6,251 nt of DNA. Source: Anaerolineae bacterium (GTDB lineage Bacteria > Chloroflexota > Anaerolineae > 4572-78 > J111). Made by a program: the position numbers and the translations under genes. The stretch spans positions 1-6,251 of the forward strand of contig JAGRBY010000434.1 of the NCBI GenBank assembly GCA_020433835.1, read 5' to 3'. Each line of letters opens with the position of its first letter. Within the stretch, counting starts at the first letter, position 1. Shown in pieces: positions 1-6,051 of this stretch. Under the pieces are notes generated by a model. That model saw only the letters and a program-made list of their open reading frames with translations, had not been told where the DNA came from and searched no databases.

Positions 1-745
1 TGGCGTGCGAGCCGGCCCCGGCAAAGACAACCGGATGGCGGTCGGCGATGATTTGCAGTTCAGGGTCATCCCAGCGGCGGCGTAAATCATCGCCGTGGAA
101 GTCGTGCGAGGCATAAGCCACCCACAGCGGTTTAGGCTCTCCGGCCGTATCATCAGCCAGATAGATGAAAATCTGCTCCCAGTCCGATTCGTGGTCGTTC
201 GCGCCGTAGAAGCTGGAGCGCCAGTCGTTCATCGGGTAAAAGAAGAGGTACTGTAGCACAATATAGCCGCCGTCTCGAATGACCCGACCGTGGTAGACAC
301 AGCGCGGGTCTTGCTGCTGCATGGCTTGATATTGCACATCGGCAGCGGCAGCGGTACCGCCCGGCACCTGCCCACGAGCCAGCAACGATAGGGAAAAGAG
401 CGAGTCGATGATGCGCGACAGGATGCCCACGCGCGTCAGGCGACCGGGCGCGTGAAACACGGGCTTGTCGGGTTGAGACAGCCAGCGTTGGTACTCAAGC
501 GCATCGAGCGGCTCATCGACAAAACGCAGGTAGAGCGTTTGGCCGGGCGGCACTTCGGCATATTGGGCCAGCCGCTCGGTGGTGAGATCGCCAACCGGGA
601 CAAGCTGCTGTTCTTGGCCTTTATCAGAGCGCAGCCACAGACCGCAGCGACGAACATATTCATCGACCGCACAGGGAAAGAAGAATTCGCCGTGGGTGAA
701 TTTTACCACCGGTTCAAACATGCGCAGCAAGGTTACGTCGTCCAC
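1..745 (-). CDS. Vps62/DUF946-like protein, N-terminal 248 residues (runs off left edge)
   Basis: The reading frame is open from a GTG at 745 to the window edge without a stop, so the 3' end is missing. I chose the GTG because GGGAGG sits four bases upstream; the alternative is an ATG at 721 that lacks as good a site. The N-terminal part (residues 1-100) is unrecognised. Residues 160-248 carry the pattern I associate with the plant Vps62/DUF946 family: NDHESDWEQ (183-191, core D188-W-E), a W..Y..H stretch (208-214), W225, then HPVVFAGAGSHA (237-248). In such proteins this core is a soluble domain of unknown biochemical role, so no function is assigned. There is no N-terminal signal peptide. 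The gene overlaps the end of the preceding membrane-protein gene by 13 bp, which implies translational coupling. That it is a real gene is near certain; the family is recalled from motifs only. Confidence 0.82.
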   Translation of the reverse strand, partial: MDDVTLLRMFEPVVKFTHGEFFFPCAVDEYVRRCGLWLRSDKGQEQQLVPVGDLTTERLAQYAEVPPGQTLYLRFVDEPLDALEYQRWLSQPDKPVFHAPGRLTRVGILSRIIDSLFSLSLLARGQVPGGTAAAADVQYQAMQQQDPRCVYHGRVIRDGGYIVLQYLFFYPMNDWRSSFYGANDHESDWEQIFIYLADDTAGEPKPLWVAYASHDFHGDDLRRRWDDPELQIIADRHPVVFAGAGSHA

Positions 746-1203
746 GGTGCCTCCCGGTGGGTGGGTTCGTGACCAAAGGCCTGCTGGACTTCGCGCATGT
801 TGAGATAGAGAACGTAAATGATGTTGGTCAACATTTTAAAGTAGGCCGGTTCGCCCTGGAAATATGACCACAGCCCTTGAGTCATATCGAAGCCAATTTG
901 GATCATCAGCAAAAACCAGGCCCAGCGCTTGAGGGTCCACAGCCCCCAGGCCACAGTTACCGCGTAAATGAGAATAACCGTCATGACAATGAGCTTCGGA
1001 TGTGGGTCCCCCGGCGGCAGTGCGTTGGAGACAATACTGTCAGGAAGTTGAATGTTAAGTAGACCGGCTTCGGCCAGCAAGGTTATGATTATCAGGATTA
1101 AAATTGAAATGGTGATCATCTGAAGGATGACAATCATAGTGACGCCAAAGGGACGTTTACGCGCTTTTGGTTTTGGTACAGCGGGGACATCATTGTTCGT
1201 CAT
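733..1203 (-). CDS. Small multi-pass membrane protein, unknown function
   Basis: This is a 156-residue protein with a short basic cytoplasmic N-terminus (KPKARKR at 11-17) followed by about four hydrophobic segments: roughly 20-44, 69-91, 93-112 and 120-136. A polar loop at 45-68 (PDSIVSNALPPGDPHPK) separates helices one and two. The third helix is introduced by LKRWAW, and the last ends in YLNMREVQQAF. That ending resembles the terminal helix of small DUF2127-like or related bacterial membrane proteins, but I cannot name a family firmly. The ATG at 1203 is supported by GAGG seven bases upstream. It follows the response-regulator stop by 88 bp in the same direction, and its last codons overlap the GTG start of the Vps62-like gene. 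Base composition matches its neighbours. The antisense frames here are shadows. Confidence 0.82.
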   Translation of the reverse strand: MTNNDVPAVPKPKARKRPFGVTMIVILQMITISILILIIITLLAEAGLLNIQLPDSIVSNALPPGDPHPKLIVMTVILIYAVTVAWGLWTLKRWAWFLLMIQIGFDMTQGLWSYFQGEPAYFKMLTNIIYVLYLNMREVQQAFGHEPTHREAPWTT

Positions 1204-1291
1204 AAGTTTGCCTCATATGTTAGGGGATAAGACTGGCGAGTAGGGTTTACGGGTTAAATGCAATCCTACCGAACGCCTTTTTATATTGTGG
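1204..1291 (-). other. 88-bp gap between response regulator and membrane-protein gene
   Basis: No hairpin followed by a T-run is visible on the coding (minus) strand, so there is no sign of an intrinsic terminator. No convincing -35/-10 pair is visible either. Read-through from the two-component genes into the membrane-protein gene is therefore possible but unproven. Confidence 0.4.
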
Positions 1292-1954
1292 CTAATCGAC
1301 CAAGCCGTGCTTTAAGGCAAAGCGTACCAGCGCCGAGCGGGTGGTCAGGTCGAGTTTCTCCATCGCTCTGGCTTTATACGTTTCTACCGTTTTCACGCTG
1401 ATATACAGCATCTCGGCGATTTCTTTGTTGGTGTGGCCGAGGGCAATGAGACGGATAACTTCCTGTTCGCGTTCGCTGAGGTTAGACAGTTTGTCGTCGG
1501 TGGCCGGGGGGTCGGCGGGTGGGGGAGCGGCCTGTTCCAGCAAAATGTGGGTGTGGTTGGGGTGTAGGAAAACGCCGCCGTTGTACACGGTACGGATGGC
1601 GGTGAGTAGTTCGCTGTCGGCGGCTTCTTTGAGTACGTAGCCGGCTCCGCCGGAGGCCAGCACTTGCCGCAGGTAGACGGCATCGTCATGCATGGTTAAA
1701 ATCAATACCCGGCTGCGCGGCACGACCTGCCGTAGTTGGCTCAGGGCCTCCAGCCCGTTGGTTTTGGGCATGTTGATATCCAGCAGGATGACATCAGGCT
1801 CCAGCCGCTGGGCGATTTGAAGACAGTGATCGCCATCTCCGGCTTCACCGACGACAATCATATCCGGTTCGGCGTTGAGCAGGACCCGCAGCCCGGCCCG
1901 TAACACGGCGTGGTCATCGGCCAATACAATTCGAATTTGCGCTTTATCGTTCAT
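1292..1954 (-). CDS. NarL/FixJ-family response regulator (REC + LuxR-type HTH)
   Basis: This 220-residue transcription factor should accept phosphate from the kinase encoded immediately upstream and then bind DNA. The receiver domain (about 6-122) has all the key residues: acidic pair D13-D14, phosphoacceptor D59 in LLDINMP, switch residue T87 (ILTMHDD) and K109 in YVLKEA. A short linker (about 142-153) rich in Pro and Ala leads to the LuxR-type helix-turn-helix (about 157-215). That domain contains [15 protein letters not shown], then [18 protein letters not shown], the usual recognition helix. Length and order are typical of NarL/NreC-type regulators. The ATG at 1954 overlaps the kinase stop as ATGA, and GGAG lies about eight bases upstream. 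Both facts support this start and translational coupling. It is complete, with no missing residues. The family assignment is certain; the target genes are unknown. Confidence 0.97.
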   Translation of the reverse strand: MNDKAQIRIVLADDHAVLRAGLRVLLNAEPDMIVVGEAGDGDHCLQIAQRLEPDVILLDINMPKTNGLEALSQLRQVVPRSRVLILTMHDDAVYLRQVLASGGAGYVLKEAADSELLTAIRTVYNGGVFLHPNHTHILLEQAAPPPADPPATDDKLSNLSEREQEVIRLIALGHTNKEIAEMLYISVKTVETYKARAMEKLDLTTRSALVRFALKHGLVD

Positions 1955-3432
1955 ACCGGTATCTCCACATAAATGGTTGTTCCTTCTTCGCTGCTTTCAA
2001 TGACTAATCGACCGCCGAGTAGCTCGGTGCGTTCAAATAGGCTGTGTAAACCCACGCTGCTGCCGGAGCGGTAGGTGGCGTCGGGGTCGAAGCCGTGGCC
2101 GTTATCTTCAACAATGGCCTGCACTTGCCCGTTGCGCTGCGTTAATAACACGCTCAAGGCTGTGGCTCCGCTGTGGCGGGCGGCGTTGGTCATCGCTTCC
2201 TGCACAATGCGATAGAGGCTGGTCTCCACGGTTGAGGGCAGCCGGTTGGGCAGGTCGGCGTGAAAATCAACGGGCAGCGTCGGGTACAGCTTAGAAAACT
2301 CACCCAGATAGCGCTCGACCGCCGCGGCCAGCCCCAGATCATCCAGGGCGCTGGGGCGCAGTTGGCGGCTCAACAGGCGCACGTTGTCGAGGGTGTGGGT
2401 AGCCACTTGCCGCAGATCTTCTGCTTTATGGCGCATTGCTTGCACGCCGTCAAGCTGATCGAGAATTTTTAGCCCCACCAGCAGCGAGGTCATCGCCTGG
2501 CCAACGCCGTCGTGCAGTTCGCGGGCAATGCGCTTGCGCTCTTCTTCTTGGGCGTTGATCAGTTGGGCCAGCAATCGGGTGCGGGCCGCTTCTTTTTCTT
2601 CCACCGCGCGATGGCTCGACTCCAAATCGCAGGCCATCTGGTTAAAGGCATCGGCCAGCGCCCCAATTTCATCATCGGCCCAGTGCGGCACGCGCACGGT
2701 TAAGTCGCCCTGCCGTACCCGTTCTGTGGCCGTAACCAAATCGAGGATGGGGCGGGTCAATAGCCAGGTCAGCAGCATCGCCGCCAGAATGCCGACCAGA
2801 CCGACAACAACGGTGGTCATCAGCATTTGTTGCGTGGTTTGGTTGATGATGCCTTGCAGCCGGGCTTCAGATAAGCCAACCCGCACCGTCTCGTCGCGAT
2901 TTTCGTCGATTAAGGCCGAAAAGTCGTGGATGAAGCCGTCTTTGTTTTCGAAATGGATATGATGTCCGCCGCCGGGCGAAAAGCTGTTTTGGTAGTAGTG
3001 AAAAAGCTGCTGCTCCATGAGGTGCTTGATATCCAGGTTCAAAAGTTCATCCGGTACGTGATCCTTAAACGTATGGGCGATAACGTGGTTATCGGCATCA
3101 ACGACGAAGGCATAATGGGCATCAGGGTGGTTGGCGACTGTTTCCGTGAGCAGTTCTCTGAGGGCATCGATATCACCCTGCCTGAGCGGGGCGGCGCTGC
3201 GGGCAGCCAGATCGCCCATGAGCGACTGGCCCAGTAGCTCTAACTCGTTGAGCAGGTTGTTGCGCATGACGGTGCGCACCTGCCAGGTGACACCCAATCC
3301 CAGAACCACGGTCAGCGTCAATACAATGCCTAAGATTTTGGTCCGCACGCTAACCCCACCGATAAGCGTCCATAGGCGCTCGCGACGGTTTTGGGCGTCA
3401 GGCTGTTGAATAAGTGTTGCTTCGTTGCGCAT
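1951..3432 (-). CDS. Membrane sensor histidine kinase, NarX/NreB (HisKA_3) type
   Basis: This 493-residue inner-membrane kinase has a cytoplasmic lead (1-30), TM1 (about 31-50), an extracytoplasmic sensor (about 51-203) and TM2 (about 204-226). A HAMP linker follows (about 224-276; [19 protein letters not shown], then [14 protein letters not shown]). The HisKA_3 dimerisation/phosphoacceptor domain (about 292-362) has H307 in [12 protein letters not shown]. The HATPase_c domain (about 400-493) has the N-box N416 in [12 protein letters not shown]1 DNGHGF (443-448) and G2 around [14 protein letters not shown]. The sensor reads like a Cache/PAS-like fold ([15 protein letters not shown] at 108-122 and [10 protein letters not shown] at 183-192), so a periplasmic small ligand is likely but unidentified. 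The ATG at 3432 has GAGG six bases upstream. The gene leads the leftward block, and its stop overlaps the response-regulator start. All catalytic motifs are intact. Confidence 0.97.
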   Translation of the reverse strand: MRNEATLIQQPDAQNRRERLWTLIGGVSVRTKILGIVLTLTVVLGLGVTWQVRTVMRNNLLNELELLGQSLMGDLAARSAAPLRQGDIDALRELLTETVANHPDAHYAFVVDADNHVIAHTFKDHVPDELLNLDIKHLMEQQLFHYYQNSFSPGGGHHIHFENKDGFIHDFSALIDENRDETVRVGLSEARLQGIINQTTQQMLMTTVVVGLVGILAAMLLTWLLTRPILDLVTATERVRQGDLTVRVPHWADDEIGALADAFNQMACDLESSHRAVEEKEAARTRLLAQLINAQEEERKRIARELHDGVGQAMTSLLVGLKILDQLDGVQAMRHKAEDLRQVATHTLDNVRLLSRQLRPSALDDLGLAAAVERYLGEFSKLYPTLPVDFHADLPNRLPSTVETSLYRIVQEAMTNAARHSGATALSVLLTQRNGQVQAIVEDNGHGFDPDATYRSGSSVGLHSLFERTELLGGRLVIESSEEGTTIYVEIPV

Positions 3433-3594
3433 TATCTGCCTCGGTTGTTGCTGTGGCCGGGAAAACCCGAAAAAGATGTTCTTGTGGGAAGTAAAACGTA
3501 AAGCGTAGGGAAGTAGGCTACGGAATTACGATAGCTTGCGGTCACGCTCTTATAATCGTGTTGGTGTTATGATGATCATGCCAACCAACAGTTA

Positions 3595-3610
3595 CCTATG
3601 GTAGCATAGG
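3595..3610. repeat. 16-bp perfect palindrome CCTATG-N4-CATAGG
   Basis: Two perfectly complementary 6-bp arms are separated by gtag. Size and symmetry suit an operator for a dimeric regulator. Position between divergent genes is consistent with that, but no cognate protein can be named. Confidence 0.45.
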
Positions 3611-3663
3611 CTGATATCCAGGACAAACTTGCCCCTGGCAGGATACACGGAGGTTGGGCGAAT

Positions 3664-3710
3664 ATTATGAAACCATTTTGCTGTCGCGCCAAAATCATTA
3701 CAATCATAAT
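3664..3710. repeat. Nested inverted repeat (7-bp outer, 6-bp inner arms)
   Basis: The outer arms ATTATGA (3664-3670) and TCATAAT (3704-3710) enclose the inner arms ATTTTG (3675-3680) and CAAAAT (3690-3695). Both pairs are perfect and nearly concentric. It could be an operator pair or an RNA hairpin. It is not a terminator in either direction, because no T-run follows. Confidence 0.45.
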
Positions 3711-3776
3711 GGCCCGCCTATGAAAATGGCAAACCGTCTCTAGTAGAACACGTCAAGAATATAACGTAACGGAGCG

Positions 3777-3816
3777 ACAAAGCTTGCTTTGTAAGTTATC
3801 AAAGTAATACTTTGAT
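3777..3816. promoter_or_regulatory. Two adjacent CAAAG/CTTTG palindromes upstream of the epimerase gene
   Basis: The first palindrome is ACAAAGC-tt-GCTTTGT (3777-3792); the second is ATCAAAG-taata-CTTTGAT (3798-3816). Both arms match perfectly in each. They share the core CAAAG...CTTTG, and their centres lie about 22 bp apart, roughly two helical turns, as is common for paired operator sites. They end 31 bp before the chosen epimerase ATG. In RNA they would also form two short hairpins. Function is inferred from symmetry and position only. Confidence 0.5.
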
Positions 3817-3835
3817 GCTCCGATTTTTATCCTAT

Positions 3836-3839
3836 GGAG
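3836..3839 (+). promoter_or_regulatory. Shine-Dalgarno GGAG deciding the epimerase start
   Basis: GGAG lies eight bases before the ATG at 3848. The in-frame TTG at 3812 and ATG at 3815 lack such a site, overlap a palindrome, and would add residues ahead of the Rossmann strand. Confidence 0.75.
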
Positions 3840-3847
3840 CAGCACCC

Positions 3848-4756
3848 ATGCGAGTCTTGATTACAGGCGGTACGGGTTTAATTGGCCGCCGCTTGATAAC
3901 GCAACTGTTGAAAGACAGCCACGATGTCTCGATTCTTAGCCGTAAATCGCTTAAGCCGGCCTGGATGTCGTCGAAAGTGACCTTTTTGCAATGGGACGGC
4001 AAAACGGCTAAAGGCTGGGGCAACCACCTTGAAGCTGTCGATGCCGTGGTTAATTTAGCTGGAGCCGGGGTTGCCGACGCACGCTGGACGGACGAGCGCA
4101 AACAGCTTATTCTCAACAGCCGGGTCAACGCCGGGCAGGCGGTGGTCGAAGCCTTTGCCGCGACGGAGAACAAGCCCCAGGTTTTGATCCAGGCTTCGGG
4201 GGTAGGGTATTACGGCACCGATGAGGAAAAAACATTTACAGAAGCCGACGGTCCGGGCGATGATTTTATGGCCGACGTGTGCGTGCAGTGGGAAGCCTCA
4301 ACTGCGCCGGTTGAGGCCATGGGCGTGCGCCGGGTTATCATTCGCACCGGCGTTGTCTTTGACCCGGAAGGCGGGGCGCTGCCCAAGCTGACGATGCCGT
4401 TTAAGTTTTTCGCCGGCGGCCCGTTGGGCAGCGGGCGGCAGTGGGTACCATGGATTCATTACGCTGATGCAATCGGTGCTATCCTGTTTTTAAGTGAAAA
4501 CGAAGCCGCGCACGGTCCCATCAACCTGACCGCGCCGCAGCCGGTACGCAATAATGAATTGGCTCAAGCAATCGGGCGGGTGCTGGGACGACCGGCGCTT
4601 ATGCCGGCTCCCGGTTTGGCCGTTAAAATGCTGGTGGGTGAGATGGCGGAGGCGGTTTTAAAGGGACAAAGGGTAATGCCGATGGCGTTGCAGCAGTTAG
4701 GCTATACGTTCCAATATCCGCAAATCGACCCGGCTTTGCGTGATTTGTTGAAATAA
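3848..4756 (+). CDS. TIGR01777 family NAD(P)-dependent epimerase (YfcH/SDR39U1-like)
   Basis: The 302-residue product is an extended short-chain dehydrogenase/reductase, cytosolic, probably binding NAD(P)H on a sugar or nucleotide-sugar-like substrate. The true substrate of this family is not settled. The Rossmann motif is RVLITGGTGLIG at 2-13. Other landmarks are NLAGAGV (69-75) with RW (79-80), NSRV (90-93), the active-site stretch ASGVGYYG (116-123, tyrosines 121-122) and the family stretch from RTGVVFDPEGG (166-176) to PWIHYAD (201-207). A C-terminal DUF1731-type region (about 250-300) includes KGQRVMPMALQQLGYTF. Length matches the family norm of about 300. I start at ATG 3848, not the in-frame TTG at 3812, because it puts the Rossmann strand at the N-terminus and has GGAG eight bases upstream. 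It is transcribed alone, facing phosphofructokinase. No damage is seen. Confidence 0.95.
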   Translation: MRVLITGGTGLIGRRLITQLLKDSHDVSILSRKSLKPAWMSSKVTFLQWDGKTAKGWGNHLEAVDAVVNLAGAGVADARWTDERKQLILNSRVNAGQAVVEAFAATENKPQVLIQASGVGYYGTDEEKTFTEADGPGDDFMADVCVQWEASTAPVEAMGVRRVIIRTGVVFDPEGGALPKLTMPFKFFAGGPLGSGRQWVPWIHYADAIGAILFLSENEAAHGPINLTAPQPVRNNELAQAIGRVLGRPALMPAPGLAVKMLVGEMAEAVLKGQRVMPMALQQLGYTFQYPQIDPALRDLLK

Positions 4757-4768
4757 ATTCGCGGAGCG

Positions 4769-4823
4769 GAGCATCCTCAGATGCGGAGCGGCTTTTCTCA
4801 ACCGTTCGCATCTGAGGATGCTC
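4769..4823. repeat. 17-bp perfect inverted repeat with 21-base loop in the convergent spacer
   Basis: The arms GAGCATCCTCAGATGCG (4769-4785) and CGCATCTGAGGATGCTC (4807-4823) pair without mismatch, and CGG/CCG inside the loop extend the stem. Each arm is itself a mini-hairpin, GCATC-N4-GATGC (4771-4784 and 4808-4821). A direct repeat GCGGAGCGG lies at 4761-4769 and 4783-4791. It begins 13 bp after the epimerase stop. No T-run follows on either strand, so it is not a textbook terminator. It could still end both convergent transcripts, or it may be a dispersed palindromic element. Confidence 0.75.
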
Positions 4824-4832
4824 ACTCCTCAC

Positions 4833-4888
4833 TTGTAACCTTGTAACCTCGCAACCCTGCAACCTTGCAACTCTGCAACTCTGCAATC
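4833..4888. repeat. Seven-copy degenerate 8-bp tandem repeat
   Basis: Seven consecutive octamers on the plus strand read TTGTAACC, TTGTAACC, TCGCAACC, CTGCAACC, TTGCAACT, CTGCAACT and CTGCAATC (56 bp). Neighbouring units differ by at most three bases, mostly by transitions. Only four bases separate it from the phosphofructokinase stop codon. It is non-coding; a short antisense frame crossing it reads as low-complexity protein. Confidence 0.85.
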
Positions 4889-4892
4889 TGTT

Positions 4893-5990
4893 TTAATCAC
4901 CCAGGCAGATGCCCAAGCCACGGGCGGTCTGGACCAGGTCGCCGTTGTAGGGGATAAACTTCTGGCGGGCGACAATCTTCCAAATGTCGGTGGCTTGAAT
5001 AGCCGTTCCGCGCAGCGAGACCATCGTTCCGGTGCGACCCTGGGCTATCAGGTGCACGGCCTCTGCGCCAAAGCGGGTACAGAGAACGCGGTCGGAGGCG
5101 GTGGGCGAACCGCCGCGCTGCAAGTGGCCTAAAACAACCTCACGTACATCGTGATCGCCGCAGCGGTCTTTCAACTGGTTAACCAGCCACTTGGCAATGC
5201 CGCCTAAGCGGGCCATGCCGCCTTCTTCGCGCTCCTCAAGGTACATCGAGTCGCCTTCTTCGGGTTTGGCCCCTTCGGCTACGACTATAATGGTGAAGTT
5301 GGCGCCAAAGCTGTCGCGCCAGGCAATTTGCTTGAGAAGGGGTTCAATCTTAAAGGGGATTTCGGGGATGAGAATAACGTGTGCTCCGGCTCCAATACCG
5401 GCGTAGAGGGCAATCCAGCCGGTGTCGCGGCCCATAACCTCAACCACCATAACCCGGTTGTGGCTGCTGGCCGTGGTGCGAATTTGGTCGATGGCGTTGG
5501 TGGCGGTGGTCAGTGCCGTATCAAAACCGAAGGTGTAATCGGTGCCGAGTAGATCGTTGTCGATGGTTTTTGGAACACTAACAATGGGCAAGCCCCGTCT
5601 CTCAAGTTGGTGGGCAATTTGTAGGGTGCCGTCGCCACCGATTGCGACTAGCGCGTCGATGCCGTTATCTTTGCAAAATTTTAGTGCCTGGGTGGCAATG
5701 GCCGGGTCTTCTAATTCCTCAGGATGGTCTTTTGAAAAGACAAAGTGGCCGCGGTTGGTGGTTCCCAGGATAGTTCCCCCTTGCTGTAGAATGGAAATAA
5801 CATCTTGCAGTTCTAAATGGACTAACGACGTTTTCGGATCCTCAAGCAGCCCCTCGAAACCTTTGTGAACGCCGACCACTTCCCAACCATATTGGCGTGT
5901 GGCGGTAATCACTACAGCTCTAATAACGGCGTTCAGTCCAGGGGCATCGCCCCCGCTGGTCAATATTCCAATCTTGTTGATTTTTTTCAT
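4893..5990 (-). CDS. pfkA: 6-phosphofructokinase (ATP- or PPi-dependent), PfkA family
   Basis: The enzyme phosphorylates fructose 6-phosphate to fructose 1,6-bisphosphate in glycolysis, in the cytosol. The 365-residue product has IGILTSGGDAPGLNAVIR (7-24), GGDGT (118-122), PKTIDND (140-146; D144 is the expected catalytic base), MGRDTGW (186-192), IPEIPF (208-213) and GHLQRGGSPTASDR (288-301; H289 and R292 contact substrate). By homology to E. coli Gly104 and Gly124, this protein has Gly121 and Lys141. Glycine at the first site favours ATP, while lysine at the second is shared with PPi-dependent enzymes. It therefore belongs to the mixed 'group III' type, and phosphoryl donor is best left open. 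It is longer than E. coli PfkA (320), as usual for this group. The ATG at 5990 gives a standard N-terminus, but the ribosome site is poor: only a G6 run about 11 bases upstream. Confidence 0.95.
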   Translation of the reverse strand: MKKINKIGILTSGGDAPGLNAVIRAVVITATRQYGWEVVGVHKGFEGLLEDPKTSLVHLELQDVISILQQGGTILGTTNRGHFVFSKDHPEELEDPAIATQALKFCKDNGIDALVAIGGDGTLQIAHQLERRGLPIVSVPKTIDNDLLGTDYTFGFDTALTTATNAIDQIRTTASSHNRVMVVEVMGRDTGWIALYAGIGAGAHVILIPEIPFKIEPLLKQIAWRDSFGANFTIIVVAEGAKPEEGDSMYLEEREEGGMARLGGIAKWLVNQLKDRCGDHDVREVVLGHLQRGGSPTASDRVLCTRFGAEAVHLIAQGRTGTMVSLRGTAIQATDIWKIVARQKFIPYNGDLVQTARGLGICLGD

Positions 5991-6051
5991 GCCAAAAAAA
6001 CCCCCCGTTGTGATATCTATGTTGAATGGATAAGTGGTGAATATGAGGCTA

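Larger units (their letters stand above)
3770..3841 (+). promoter_or_regulatory. Possible alternative hairpins controlling the epimerase ribosome site
   Basis: The segment TGCTCC (3816-3821) can pair with GGAGCA (3836-3841), which contains the GGAG Shine-Dalgarno of the epimerase gene. GCTCCG (3817-3822) can instead pair with CGGAGC (3770-3775) upstream, with a G-U extension at 3776/3816. The two pairings exclude each other, so the arrangement has the form of a sequestor/anti-sequestor switch. Whether the transcript includes 3770 is not known. The short stems could be coincidental. Confidence 0.35.
3433..3847. other. Divergent intergenic spacer rich in inverted repeats
   Basis: This region separates the leftward kinase and rightward epimerase genes and holds no credible gene on either strand. 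Both promoters should lie here. On the plus strand there is a weak candidate, TTGCTG (3678-3683) and TACAAT (3699-3704), but the spacer is only 15 bp. A TATAAT at 3551-3556 has no good -35 partner. I found no convincing minus-strand promoter for the kinase. Besides the inverted repeats listed separately, TGTTGG (3559-3564) can pair with CCAACA (3585-3590). An 8-bp direct repeat GGGAAGTA occurs at 3486-3493 and 3508-3515, about two helical turns apart. Confidence 0.6.

Noticed and set aside
436..672. Minus-strand frame of 78 codons with an ATG
   Set aside because: It is in another frame of the Vps62-like gene; the longer open frame to the window edge carries the recognisable motifs.
452..772. 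Plus-strand frame of 106 codons (and 579-803)
   Set aside because: It is antisense to the Vps62-like frame, which has a family-like motif pattern and a good ribosome site. The translation is not protein-like.
1393..1689. Minus-strand 98-codon frame inside the response regulator
   Set aside because: It is an out-of-frame shadow, rich in Pro and Thr, overlapping intact REC and HTH domains.
2260..3409. Several plus-strand frames across the histidine kinase
   Set aside because: All are antisense to a complete kinase with intact catalytic motifs, and none has recognisable domains.
3458..3469. CGGG-aaaa-CCCG hairpin in the kinase leader
   Set aside because: The stem is only four base pairs, with no T-run downstream in a terminating arrangement. 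It is too short to support a role.
3812..3847. Upstream start for the epimerase (TTG 3812 or ATG 3815)
   Set aside because: Neither has a ribosome site, and both lie in a palindrome. They would add 11-12 residues before the Rossmann strand, whereas ATG 3848 has GGAG at good spacing.
4769..4823. Standard Rho-independent terminator
   Set aside because: The stem is strong, but no T-run follows on either strand. It is reported as an inverted repeat instead.
4623..4886. Minus-strand 87-codon frame over the convergent spacer
   Set aside because: Its start is inside the octamer repeat and the rest is antisense to the epimerase. The N-terminus simply translates the repeat.
4833..4888. CRISPR array
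   Set aside because: The units are 8 bp and directly adjacent, with no spacers.
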